From Oscillospiraceae bacterium (GTDB lineage: Bacteria; Bacillota; Clostridia; Oscillospirales; Oscillospiraceae): a stretch of 60,116 nucleotides of DNA. Of this stretch, positions 26,077 to 33,908 are shown in pieces. Positions within the stretch are counted from its first letter, which is position 1; every line of letters begins with the position of its first letter. The notes under the pieces were generated by a model. That model was not told the DNA's origin, did no database searches, and saw only the letters and a list, made by a program, of their open reading frames with translations. The translations under genes and the position numbers were made by a program. The stretch is taken from the NCBI GenBank assembly GCA_017416685.1, contig JAFQBN010000025.1, positions 1 through 60,116 on the forward strand. The letters are read 5' to 3'.

Positions 26077-26367
26077 TCAGTCCTCCTTGGCACAGCGTTC
26101 CAGCACGGTGCGGTAGCCGCCGTCGCCGTAGTTCAAACTTTTGCTCACCCGGCAGATGGTGGCGGTGCTGGCCCCGGTCAGCTGATTGACCTCGGCGTAG
26201 CGCTTACCCTCAAACAGTTTCTTGGCCACCTCCAGCCGCTGTGCCAGGGCCTCGATCTCGGGGATGGTGCAGATATCGTCAAAGAAACGTCTGCACTCCT
26301 CCTCTGTCTCCAGACACAGGATGGCTTTATATAAATCGTTGGCGTATCGGATCTCATTTTTCGGCAT
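26077..26367 (-). CDS. hisR: YerC/HisR-type TrpR-family regulator
   Basis: A 96-residue member of the TrpR-like family called YerC/YecD. It has the all-helical layout of TrpR with the DNA-reading helix in YAEVNQLTGASTATICRVSKS near residues 57-77. The ATG at 26367 has AAGGAGG at ideal spacing; an earlier ATG nine codons up is rejected. It is the first gene of the complete his operon, two bases before hisZG. A TrpR-family repressor named HisR has been proposed for histidine genes of Gram-positives, and the palindrome inside this operon's promoter fits such a role; ligand and function here are inferred. Confidence 0.85.
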   Translation of the reverse strand: MPKNEIRYANDLYKAILCLETEEECRRFFDDICTIPEIEALAQRLEVAKKLFEGKRYAEVNQLTGASTATICRVSKSLNYGDGGYRTVLERCAKED

Positions 26368-26400
26368 GACAATGCCCTCCTTACGGAAATTCACTTCACC

Positions 26401-26429
26401 AGTTTAGCACATCACTATAGTAAAGTCAA
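26401..26429 (-). promoter_or_regulatory. his operon promoter with a palindromic operator in the spacer
   Basis: On the minus strand TTGACT (26429-26424), 17 bases, TAAACT (26406-26401). The spacer begins with TTACTATAGTGA (26423-26412), a near-perfect palindrome around ACTATAGT. A repressor bound there would block RNA polymerase. Confidence 0.7.
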
Positions 26430-26512
26430 CGATGTTTCCCGCCTTTTTACATATTTGGAAAAAGCGCGTGTCAAGACAGACAAAACCTCTGTACGATTGG
26501 GCAAAATACCAC

Positions 26513-26545
26513 AAAAGGTCCGGATCCGCGGGGCGGATCCGGACC
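26513..26545 (-). terminator. Terminator after radC
   Basis: Arms GGTCCGGATCCGC (26517-26529) and its complement (26533-26545), loop GGG, then TTTT on the minus strand. It separates radC from the his promoter. Confidence 0.8.
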
Positions 26546-26553
26546 GTCAGCTT

Positions 26554-27240
26554 TCAAATCATCATGCTTTCCCGCATGGACACCATATCGTCGTCGCAGA
26601 ACACCACGTGGTCCAAAAGCTCGATGCCAATGGGTGCCAGCACCTGTTTGAGGTACTGGGTGGTGGACTGGTCCGCCTGAGATGGCAGGGCCAGTCCGCT
26701 GACGTGGTTATGGGCCAGAATGACAGCGCTGGCGCGCAGGCTCATGGCCTCCTCCGTAATGCGGCGGGTGGTCACCTCGGCGGCGTTAACCGTCCCCTCG
26801 GTGATCTTGCGCACACCCAGCACTTTGTGCTTGCCGTCCAGACACAGCAGATAGACCATCTCGTTGCGGGCGCCGAAGAAGTAGGGTTCCAGCACCTCAC
26901 GCACCCGTTCAGAGCTGTCCACAATGCCGTCCACGCGGCTGCGGCTGGCTACGTAGCGCCCGCACAGACCGGGTATCATACGCAGCAGGGTCGCGGTATG
27001 TTCCCCCACTCCCGGTACGGCGCACAGATCCTCGATCGACGCATCCAGCACCCCGGACAGGGAGCCGAACCGCTCGATCAGCCGGTGGGCAAGGGCATTG
27101 GTGTCCCCCTGCGGAATGGCATAGAACAACAGCAGTTCCAATACGCGATGCTCGGGCAGAGCATCAAGGCCCCGCTGACGGAACTCCTGCTTGACCCGGC
27201 TGCGGTGTCCGCTATGCAGTTTTCCGTCCTGCGCTGCCAT
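26554..27240 (-). CDS. radC: RadC family protein (JAMM/MPN+ domain)
   Basis: A 228-residue protein with an N-terminal helix-hairpin-helix part (LCAVPGVGEHTATLL) and a C-terminal JAB1/MPN+ metalloprotein domain whose metal motif is HNHVSGLALPSQAD near residue 175. The family was once linked to DNA repair, but that is not supported experimentally; its true role is unclear. It starts 15 bases after pyrE and is the last gene of a lysA-lrgA-lrgB-pyrE-radC run. Confidence 0.93.
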   Translation of the reverse strand: MAAQDGKLHSGHRSRVKQEFRQRGLDALPEHRVLELLLFYAIPQGDTNALAHRLIERFGSLSGVLDASIEDLCAVPGVGEHTATLLRMIPGLCGRYVASRSRVDGIVDSSERVREVLEPYFFGARNEMVYLLCLDGKHKVLGVRKITEGTVNAAEVTTRRITEEAMSLRASAVILAHNHVSGLALPSQADQSTTQYLKQVLAPIGIELLDHVVFCDDDMVSMRESMMI

Positions 27241-27255
27241 GAAACACCCCTTTGC

Positions 27256-27933
27256 TCAGGCGCGGGGGCCGTACTCGGCCAGATATGCCTCCATCTTGCC
27301 CTTCATCTCGTCATCGATGTAGACCTTGCCGTCGATGGGGCGGTTGTGGAGGTAGGCAATGATGTCACGCACGGTAACGATGGGGTAGACGGCAATGCCG
27401 TGGTCACGGCGCAGCTCGTCCAACGTGGTGCAGTCGCCGGTGCCGCGCTCCATGCGGTCCACGGACACGAACAGGGCCTTCAGATTCACATCAGCCACAT
27501 GCTTGAACAGCTCAATGGTCTCGCGCACGGCAGTACCGGCGGTGACCACGTCCTCGATGATGGCGATATCATCGCCGTTCTGAGGCTTGTAGCCCACCAT
27601 GGAGCCACCCTCGCCGTGGTCCTTGACCTCCTTGCGGTTGAAGCAGTAGGGCAGGTCACGGTCGTAGTTGCGGTACAGGGAAGCGGCAGCGGTCACAGCC
27701 AGGGGAATACCCTTGTAGGCAGGGCCAAACAGGGCGGTGATACCCTCAGGCAGATTCTCCTGAATGCAGGCGGCGTAGTAGTCGCCCAGACGGGCTGCCT
27801 GTGCGCCGGTCTTGTAGTTGCCGGTGTTGATGAAGTAGGGAGTCTTGCGGCCGGACTTGGTTGTAAAGTCGCCAAAAGTCAGCACGCCGGAGCGCACCAT
27901 AAAGGTAATAAATTCTTCCTGATAAGCAGTCAT
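27256..27933 (-). CDS. pyrE: Orotate phosphoribosyltransferase
   Basis: Fifth step of pyrimidine synthesis: orotate plus PRPP gives OMP. The 225 residues include LFGPAYKGIPLAVTAA, the FNRKEVKDHGEGG flexible loop and the PRPP motif IAIIEDVVTAGTAVRE near residue 125. The start MTAYQEEFI has GAGAGGAG upstream; a frame continuing into lrgB is rejected. It lies 20 bases after lrgB and apart from other pyr genes. Confidence 0.96.
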   Translation of the reverse strand: MTAYQEEFITFMVRSGVLTFGDFTTKSGRKTPYFINTGNYKTGAQAARLGDYYAACIQENLPEGITALFGPAYKGIPLAVTAAASLYRNYDRDLPYCFNRKEVKDHGEGGSMVGYKPQNGDDIAIIEDVVTAGTAVRETIELFKHVADVNLKALFVSVDRMERGTGDCTTLDELRRDHGIAVYPIVTVRDIIAYLHNRPIDGKVYIDDEMKGKMEAYLAEYGPRA

Positions 27934-27953
27934 GATAATTCTCCTCTCTTTCG

Positions 27954-28634
27954 TTACACAAACAGCGCCAGCACGCTGGAAATGATGCCGCACACGCAAA
28001 TGGCAATGCTGCTCATGGCACCTTGAACTTCGCCCAGTTCCATAGCCTTGGTAGTGCCGAGGGCGTGGCTGCACGCGCCGATACCCAAGCCTTGTGCGAC
28101 CGGGTCTTTGATGCGGAATATCCTGATAAACAGGGGCGAAAATACTGCGCCGACGATACCCGCCGCCAGCACGCCTGCTGAGGCGATGCCCGCATCACCG
28201 CCGTGGCTTTCCGCGATGGCAATGGCGATGGCGGAAGTACAGCTTTTTGGCATGAGGGACATGGTCATCATCCGGTCAACGCCCATCAGTCTGCACAGGG
28301 CCAGCACACCAAACAGGCTCACCGCGCTGCCCACAAGGCAGCCGATCAGTACCGGCCAGAAGTACTCCCCCAGCACCCTGCGCTGGTTGTAGACATTCAG
28401 CGCCAGCACCGCCGTCACAGGCCCCAGCATCATGTTGATGATGTCGCCGCCGCGGGCAAAGTCGGAATAGGGAATGCCGGTGACGGACAGGAAAATGATA
28501 ATGCAGGCCACCGCAATGACCAGCGGATTGCACAGCACAAATTTGGTCTTTTTCTGTACCCAGCGGCCAAAGCAGAAGGCCAGCACAGTCAGGGTCAGTC
28601 CAAACACAGGGGTGGAGGCCAGGGTTTTAAGCAT
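27954..28634 (-). CDS. lrgB: LrgB family membrane protein (antiholin-like)
   Basis: A 226-residue multi-span membrane protein of the LrgB/CidB/YohK family, with six or more hydrophobic segments and the conserved LMPKSCTSAIAIAIAES loop. In staphylococci LrgAB modulates murein hydrolase activity; in other bacteria and plants homologues move small organic acids such as pyruvate or glycolate. The start overlaps the end of lrgA by eight bases. Which of these roles applies here is not visible. Confidence 0.93.
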   Translation of the reverse strand: MLKTLASTPVFGLTLTVLAFCFGRWVQKKTKFVLCNPLVIAVACIIIFLSVTGIPYSDFARGGDIINMMLGPVTAVLALNVYNQRRVLGEYFWPVLIGCLVGSAVSLFGVLALCRLMGVDRMMTMSLMPKSCTSAIAIAIAESHGGDAGIASAGVLAAGIVGAVFSPLFIRIFRIKDPVAQGLGIGACSHALGTTKAMELGEVQGAMSSIAICVCGIISSVLALFV

Positions 28635-28998
28635 GGTCCTTCGCCCCCTTTCTGCGCTGGAGCTTCAGCACCAGCTGCACCGTCCACGCCGTGACCAGAA
28701 ATACCACCGGGGTGGTGGCCACACAGATAAGCAGAAAGGGTAATAGATACGGTTTTATGTAAACAAACTTATCCATCACGCTGGTGCAGACCGGCACGAA
28801 CACAAGTGCCATATTGGCCAGCATTACATTGGACAGCCCCTCGATATGCCGGGGTTTGACCACCCGGGTCATCAGCAGGATGGTCAGCAAAATCAGCGCA
28901 ATGACACTGGCGGGGAAGTTGACCGGCAGGATGGCGGCGATGGCCTCACCCGCAAGGCATACGCCGAAAATCAGCGCCGCCTGAGCCACAACGTTCAT
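28627..28998 (-). CDS. lrgA: LrgA/CidA family holin-like protein
   Basis: A 123-residue protein with four hydrophobic segments of the holin-like CidA/LrgA family, partner of LrgB. The N-terminal AALIFGVCLAGEAIAAILP and the VFVPVCTSVMDKF loop are typical. It starts 10 bases after the lysA stop and overlaps lrgB, so all are on one transcript. The usual LytSR regulators are not adjacent. Confidence 0.92.
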   Translation of the reverse strand: MNVVAQAALIFGVCLAGEAIAAILPVNFPASVIALILLTILLMTRVVKPRHIEGLSNVMLANMALVFVPVCTSVMDKFVYIKPYLLPFLLICVATTPVVFLVTAWTVQLVLKLQRRKGAKDHA

Positions 28999-29008
28999 GG
29001 TTTGCTCC

Positions 29009-30268
29009 TCAGTCCCAAATGGCGGTGGCGAAGTAGTCCTCCGGCACCTCGGCCCGGCGGATCAGGCGGGTGGAGCCGTCCGGCTGCAGCAGGATCTCGG
29101 CCGAGCGCAGGCGGCCGTTGTACTGATAGCCCATGGCGTGGCCGTGGGCGCCGGCATCGTGGATGACCAGCAGGTCGCCCTTATCAATGCGGGGCAGCAT
29201 ACGGTCCACGGCGAACTTGTCGCAGTTTTCGCACAGGGCGCCGGTCACGTCGTACTTGTGGTCACAGGGTTCGTTCTCCTTGCCCATGACGGTGATGTGG
29301 TGATAAGCGCCGTAGATGGCCGGGCGCATCAGGTTGGCCGCGCAGGCGTCCACACCGATGTACTCCTTATAAGTGTGCTTCTCATGGGTGGCCCGGGTGA
29401 CCAGCACGCCGTAGGGCGCCAGCATGAAGCGGCCCAGCTCGGTGCAGATGGACACGTCGCCCATGCCGGCGGGAATTAGTACTTCCTCGTAAGCCTTGCG
29501 CACGCCCTCACCGATGACGGCGATGTCATTTTCGGTCTGCTCGGGCTTGTAAGGCACGCCCACGCCGCCGGACAGGTTGATGAAGGTGATGTGGCAGCCG
29601 GTTTCCTCCTTCAGCTCCACAGCCAGCTGGAACAGGATGCGGGCCAGGGCGGGATAGTAGTCGTTGGACAGGGTGTTGGATGCAAGGAAGGCGTGGATAC
29701 CGAACTCCTCCGCGCCCAGCTCCTTCATGCGCTTGTAGGCTTCGGAGATCTGCTCACGGGTCATGCCGTACTTGGCGTCGCCGGGGTTATCCATGACCTG
29801 AAAGCCCTCTTTGCTCTCGCCCAAAGTAAACACACCGCCGGGATTGTAGCGGCAGCAGACCTTCTTGGGGATGTAGCCGATGGTGTCCTTCAGAAAATCA
29901 ATGTGGGTGATGTCGTCCAGATTGATGGTGGCGCCCAGCTCGGCAGCCAGCTTGAACTCTTCCGCCGGAGTGTCGTTGGAGGAGAACATGATCTCCCCGC
30001 CCTTGAAGCCGCAGCGGTCGGACATGATAAGCTCGGTCAGGGAGGAGCAGTCGGTGCCGCAGCCCTCTTCATGCAGGATCTTCAAAATCTGCGGGTTGGG
30101 GGTAGCCTTGACGGCGAAGTACTCCTTAAAGCCGGGGTTCCAGGCAAAGGCGGCGTTCAGCCGGCGGGCGTTTTCCCGGATGCCCTGCTCGTCGTAGAGG
30201 TAAAACGGGGTGGGGTACTCAGCGGCAATAGCCTCCAGCTGAGCCTTGTTCACAAAGGTCTTTTTCAT
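29009..30268 (-). CDS. lysA: Diaminopimelate decarboxylase-like PLP enzyme
   Basis: Fold-type III PLP decarboxylase of 419 residues, most likely making lysine from meso-diaminopimelate. The PLP lysine is in EYFAVKATPNPQIL near residue 50, and CTELGRFMLAPYG and the CDxC-like CENCDKF region are present. Where classical LysA has an HIGSQ loop this protein reads GIHAFLASNTLSND, so it belongs to a divergent clade and the substrate is less certain. ATG at 30268 is chosen over one nine codons earlier, which overlaps the AAGGAG site. It has its own promoter and leads a five-gene unit. Confidence 0.82.
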   Translation of the reverse strand: MKKTFVNKAQLEAIAAEYPTPFYLYDEQGIRENARRLNAAFAWNPGFKEYFAVKATPNPQILKILHEEGCGTDCSSLTELIMSDRCGFKGGEIMFSSNDTPAEEFKLAAELGATINLDDITHIDFLKDTIGYIPKKVCCRYNPGGVFTLGESKEGFQVMDNPGDAKYGMTREQISEAYKRMKELGAEEFGIHAFLASNTLSNDYYPALARILFQLAVELKEETGCHITFINLSGGVGVPYKPEQTENDIAVIGEGVRKAYEEVLIPAGMGDVSICTELGRFMLAPYGVLVTRATHEKHTYKEYIGVDACAANLMRPAIYGAYHHITVMGKENEPCDHKYDVTGALCENCDKFAVDRMLPRIDKGDLLVIHDAGAHGHAMGYQYNGRLRSAEILLQPDGSTRLIRRAEVPEDYFATAIWD

Positions 30269-30310
30269 GACATTCAACTCCTTGGTGCAATTCAAGACAG
30301 ATTAAAAATA

Positions 30311-30339
30311 ATAATATCCGCTTTGGCCTGAATTGTCAA
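30311..30339 (-). promoter_or_regulatory. Promoter of the lysA-radC unit
   Basis: On the minus strand TTGACA (30339-30334), 17 bases, TATTAT (30316-30311), about 45 bases before lysA. No lysine riboswitch is seen. Confidence 0.85.
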
Positions 30340-30384
30340 TGTTTTAAGGGCAGAAATACAGGCCGGGACCACATCCACGGGCAT

Positions 30385-30413
30385 TTGCATTTTCCTGTGC
30401 CTTTTGATATAAT
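30385..30413 (+). promoter_or_regulatory. Promoter of the LTA synthase-like gene
   Basis: TTGCAT (30385-30390), 17 bases, TATAAT (30408-30413), diverging from the lysA promoter. Confidence 0.8.
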
Positions 30414-30453
30414 GAAAGCTACTTCGCATGCACAAGCCGAAAGGGGTACGCCT

Positions 30454-32304
30454 ATGGGCAAGCTTCGTGAAAAACTTCATACCGCCACAGCCGCGCTGCG
30501 CACGCGCAAGTTCCCCCGGGTGCTGGCATGGGTCAGCCTGCCCTTTTTCTGCGCCCTGTGTCTGCTGCTAATGGACTACATGAATTTCAGCGGGCATCTC
30601 ACGCCGCTGCGGGCCTTTTGGCAGAACTTCCCCGGGGCGGTGTGCTTCGAGATCGTGGTCATCGCCCTGCTGGGCCATGTGCTGCTGTTCCTTTGCCGCC
30701 GGGTCTGGCTGTCCGCAGCCATCCTCGGTCTTACCTCCATCATCTGTTCTTATGTAAACTTTACAAAGGTGGCGCTGAACGGCGATTATTTCGTGCCGCA
30801 GGACATCGTAATGGTCACCCACGCCGGGGAGCTGTCCCAGTTCCTCAGCGGCAAGCTCCCCCCACTCTTTTGGGTTTTCTCTCTGATTTTACTGCTTTTA
30901 GTGGTTTTCTATGCCCTGACGGATATCCGTCTGCCCCTGCGCTGGTTCATCCGTCTGCCCGCGGCAGTCCTGATTGCCGCGCTGGCGTGGCTGCCCTGTT
31001 CCAACATCGACCGGGCCGACGTTATGTTAAGTAAATTCAATATGTCGGTTTTTGACTCCGCCCTGCAGAGTTCCAATTATACCGCCAACGGTTTTGTGGG
31101 TGCGTTCACCATCAACTGTCTCAGCCTGAACGTGCAGGAGCCCGCCGGGTACGATGCCGATACCGTGCAGTCCATGCTGGCCGACTACGAAGCTGTCCCC
31201 GCCGACAAGGACGCGGAACAGTTCGACGTCATTGTCATCCTGAGCGAGAGCTTTTTCGATGCCCGCATCCTGCCGGGTACGACCTTCTCCCAAAATCCTC
31301 TGCCCAATTATGACCGGCTGCTGCGCAGCTCCCGCACCATCAGCGGCAGCCTGTACACCACCGCCATCGGCGGCGGCACGGTGCGGCCGGAGTTCGGCGT
31401 GCTGACCGGTCTGACCTGTGACTATATCCCCAGCGTACCCACCCCCTACCGCTACGTGTCCCAGCCCATTTCCACCTATGTATCAAATTATAAGGACGCC
31501 GGTTACACCACCGTGGCCATGCATCCCTACAACAAGCACTTCTACTCCCGCAGCAGCGCCTACGGCAACATCGGCTTTGACCAGTTCTGGGGACAGGATG
31601 AGATCGCCGGTACCATCTACGCCGAGTACAAGCGCGGCTTTGTCACCGACGAGTCCACCTTCCGGGCCATCACCCACTGCGCCGACAACACCGAGGACCC
31701 CCTGTTCCTCTTCGCCATCACCATGCAGAACCACCAGCCCTACGACGGCATCGACCCCTCCCTCATTCAGATCGAGGTGGAAAATGACCGGCTCAGTCCC
31801 CCCGCTCTCACCGCCCTGACTACTTACACCCAGGGTCTGTACGATGCGGACAAGATGCTGGGTGATCTGGCGAAGTGGATCGACAATCGCGAGCGGCCCA
31901 CGGTGCTGGTCTTCTTCGGCGACCATATGCCCACGCTGGGTAGCAATTATCTTGCCTATAACGAAAGCGGCCTGTTCAACTCCTACGACGGTCTGGACGA
32001 TGATGAGCTTGCCCGGATGTACTCCACGCCGTTTCTCATCTACTCCAACCGCAAATTGGACACCGGCCTGATGCCCGGGCGGAAAAACAACCACATCAGC
32101 GACTATAACCTTATGAACTCCGTGGCCCTGTCCACCGGCATGGCCCGCACCCCCTACATGGAGCTTCTGCGGGATTTCCATTCCGTGACCCCCATCTACA
32201 ATGTGCGTTTGGGCATGGAGTTGACCGAGGACATCGCCCCCTTCGCCAAGAGTATGGAGTATATCACCTACGACCGGGTCTTCGGCAAAAATTACACAGG
32301 TTAA
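30454..32304 (+). CDS. LTA synthase family protein (sulfatase-fold phosphoglycerol transferase)
   Basis: Membrane enzyme of the LtaS group, which polymerises or transfers glycerol phosphate from phosphatidylglycerol outside the cell. The 616 residues have about four or five N-terminal membrane spans up to residue 195 and an extracellular alkaline-phosphatase-fold domain. VILSESFFDAR near residue 270 gives a metal Glu; GGGTVRPEFGVLTGL carries the presumed catalytic Thr; VFFGDHMPTLGSNY near residue 490 holds metal Asp-His. ATG at 30454 follows AAAGGGG. It is a single gene, so whether it makes lipoteichoic acid or decorates another polymer is open. Confidence 0.88.
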   Translation: MGKLREKLHTATAALRTRKFPRVLAWVSLPFFCALCLLLMDYMNFSGHLTPLRAFWQNFPGAVCFEIVVIALLGHVLLFLCRRVWLSAAILGLTSIICSYVNFTKVALNGDYFVPQDIVMVTHAGELSQFLSGKLPPLFWVFSLILLLLVVFYALTDIRLPLRWFIRLPAAVLIAALAWLPCSNIDRADVMLSKFNMSVFDSALQSSNYTANGFVGAFTINCLSLNVQEPAGYDADTVQSMLADYEAVPADKDAEQFDVIVILSESFFDARILPGTTFSQNPLPNYDRLLRSSRTISGSLYTTAIGGGTVRPEFGVLTGLTCDYIPSVPTPYRYVSQPISTYVSNYKDAGYTTVAMHPYNKHFYSRSSAYGNIGFDQFWGQDEIAGTIYAEYKRGFVTDESTFRAITHCADNTEDPLFLFAITMQNHQPYDGIDPSLIQIEVENDRLSPPALTALTTYTQGLYDADKMLGDLAKWIDNRERPTVLVFFGDHMPTLGSNYLAYNESGLFNSYDGLDDDELARMYSTPFLIYSNRKLDTGLMPGRKNNHISDYNLMNSVALSTGMARTPYMELLRDFHSVTPIYNVRLGMELTEDIAPFAKSMEYITYDRVFGKNYTG

Positions 32305-32316
32305 GTGTGGAAACAA

Positions 32317-32345
32317 TTGACTTTTCCCGCCTATAAGCGTATCAT
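32317..32345 (+). promoter_or_regulatory. Promoter upstream of rpe
   Basis: TTGACT (32317-32322), 17 bases, TATCAT (32340-32345). Transcription would start near 32352, about 230 bases before rpe. Confidence 0.7.
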
Positions 32346-32352
32346 TTAATGT

Positions 32353-32575
32353 TGGAAATCGTCACATGACATCTCCCGGCCGCCGGGGCATTCACCCCGG
32401 CAGCCGGGTATCTCAAACGCGGCAGACTGCCGGACTTGCGGGCCGCAGGGCGGTCCGTGGGTCGACCCGGAGCTGCCCGCTCCCCGACGTCACCGCTGGG
32501 GGCGCGCCCCCAACTGTCCGCGCCCTGTATCCTATGCCGGGCAAACCTGTCCGGCCACCTATACAACGAAAGGAA
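32353..32575 (+). promoter_or_regulatory. GC-rich structured 5' leader of rpe, class unknown
   Basis: A chain of stable hairpins in a row: CCCGGC/GCCGGG enclosing GCCGGGG/CCCCGGC (32375-32408), CGGAC/GTCCG (32431-32457), GTCG-GGAGC/GCTCC-CGAC (32461-32488), TGGGGG/CCCCCA (32497-32512), and GCCGGG/TCCGGC (32536-32555) just before the ribosome site. There is no coding frame with a ribosome site and no T-run. It does not match TPP, FMN, glycine, SAM, T-box, 6S or SRP RNA cores that I can recognise. Confidence 0.5.
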
Positions 32576-32583
32576 GCATTACC

Positions 32584-33228
32584 ATGATCAAGATCGCCCC
32601 CTCTATCCTCTCCGCCGACTTCGCCAATCTGGAGCGCGACGTAAAGAAGATCGCCACCGCCGACTACATCCACGTGGATGTGATGGACGGTGCTTTCGTC
32701 CCCAACATGTCCATCGGCATGCCCGTGGTCAAGTCCCTGCGCAACTGCACCGACATGTTCCTGGACGTGCATCTGATGATCGAAAAGCCCGTGCGCTATG
32801 TGGAGCAGTTTGCCAAGGCCGGTGCCGACCTGCTGAGCATCCATCTGGAGGCCGACCACCCCACCCGCATTGCCGAGGCCCTGCGCATCATGGACCAGTG
32901 CAAGGTAAAAAAGGCTGTCGCCCTGCGCCCCATCACCTCTGCCAAGGCTATCCTGCCCTACATTGAGGACCTGGATCTGGTGCTGGTCATGACCGTGGAA
33001 CCCGGCTTCGGCGGTCAGGCTTTCATGCCCGCTCAGCTGGACACCATCCGCGAGGTCCGCGAGATCATCAACAAGTACAACCCCGCCTGCGAGTTGGAGG
33101 TGGACGGCGGCATCGCCCCCGACACCGCCCCCCTGGTTATCGAGGCCGGTGCCAACGTGCTGGTGGCCGGTTCCGCCGTCTACGGCGCGCCCGACATCGA
33201 GGGCGCCATCCGCACCCTGCGCGGCTGA
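32584..33228 (+). CDS. rpe: Ribulose-phosphate 3-epimerase
   Basis: Interconverts ribulose 5-phosphate and xylulose 5-phosphate in the pentose phosphate pathway. The 214 residues form the usual TIM barrel: IAPSILSADFANL at the N-terminus, metal ligands in YIHVDVMDGAFVPNMS and LDVHLMIEKP, the VMTVEPGFGGQAF loop and the second catalytic Asp in ELEVDGGIAPD. AAAGGAAG precedes the ATG. recR follows 28 bases later. Confidence 0.97.
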   Translation: MIKIAPSILSADFANLERDVKKIATADYIHVDVMDGAFVPNMSIGMPVVKSLRNCTDMFLDVHLMIEKPVRYVEQFAKAGADLLSIHLEADHPTRIAEALRIMDQCKVKKAVALRPITSAKAILPYIEDLDLVLVMTVEPGFGGQAFMPAQLDTIREVREIINKYNPACELEVDGGIAPDTAPLVIEAGANVLVAGSAVYGAPDIEGAIRTLRG

Positions 33229-33256
33229 TTTCAACCCTTTCTTTCGGAGGTGTACG

Positions 33257-33859
33257 ATGCAGTACTTCCCCCCTGCCCTTGAAGCTCTGGTGGAGCAGTT
33301 CGCCCGCCTGCCCGGTGTAGGAACCAAATCCGCCCAGCGGCTGGCCTTTTACGTCCTGTCCTTGACTGAGGATGAGGCGGCGACCTTCGCCCGGGCCATT
33401 TTAGAGGCAAAAAAGGCCATCCACTGCTGTCCCGTGTGCCAGAACCTGACTCAGGGCGACGGTCCCTGCTCCATCTGTGCCAGCTCCCGCCGGGACGGCA
33501 GTGTGATCTGCGTGGTGGCCGAGCCAAAGGACGTCATCGCCATGGAGCGTTCCCGGGAGTATAACGGCCTGTACCACGTTCTGCACGGTGTCATCTCCCC
33601 CATGAACCACGTGGGTCCCGACGACCTGCACATCAAGTCGCTGGTGGAGCGTGTTTCCTCCGGCGCGGTCAGCGAGGTCATCATGGCCACCAACCCGGAC
33701 ACGGAGGGCGAGGCAACTGCCATGTACCTCTCCCGCCTGCTCAAGCCGTTTCAGGTCAAGGTCACCCGTCTTGCCTACGGCATCCCCGTGGGCAGTCATC
33801 TGGAGTTTGCCGACGACGCCACCCTGATGCGCGCTCTGGAGGGCCGCCGGGAAATGTAA
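33257..33859 (+). CDS. recR: Recombination protein RecR
   Basis: Part of the RecFOR pathway; a ring-shaped clamp that helps load RecA at gaps. The 200 residues contain the helix-hairpin-helix ARLPGVGTKSAQRLA, a C4 zinc finger (CCPVCQNLTQGDGPCSIC near residues 57-72), and the Toprim domain starting VICVVAEPKDVIAMERS. ATG at 33257 has a GGAGGTG site; upstream extension into rpe is rejected. A terminator follows. Confidence 0.97.
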   Translation: MQYFPPALEALVEQFARLPGVGTKSAQRLAFYVLSLTEDEAATFARAILEAKKAIHCCPVCQNLTQGDGPCSICASSRRDGSVICVVAEPKDVIAMERSREYNGLYHVLHGVISPMNHVGPDDLHIKSLVERVSSGAVSEVIMATNPDTEGEATAMYLSRLLKPFQVKVTRLAYGIPVGSHLEFADDATLMRALEGRREM

Positions 33860-33872
33860 GTAAAAACAGTTG

Positions 33873-33904
33873 ACCCCCTTGGCCGCATGGCCAAGGGGGT
33901 TATT
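33873..33904. terminator. Bidirectional terminator between recR and the convergent gene
   Basis: Perfect 12-base arms ACCCCCTTGGCC (33873-33884) and complement (33889-33900), loop GCAT. It lies between two converging genes; T-rich on both sides only moderately. Confidence 0.8.
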
Positions 33905-33908
33905 GCAT

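Noticed and set aside
26368-26553. T-box or histidine leader peptide in front of the his operon
   Set aside because: No AGGGTGGNACCGCG-type box, no run of His codons and too little room between promoter and first gene.
30269-30310. Lysine riboswitch on lysA
   Set aside because: The untranslated leader is only about 40 bases, far too short for the aptamer.
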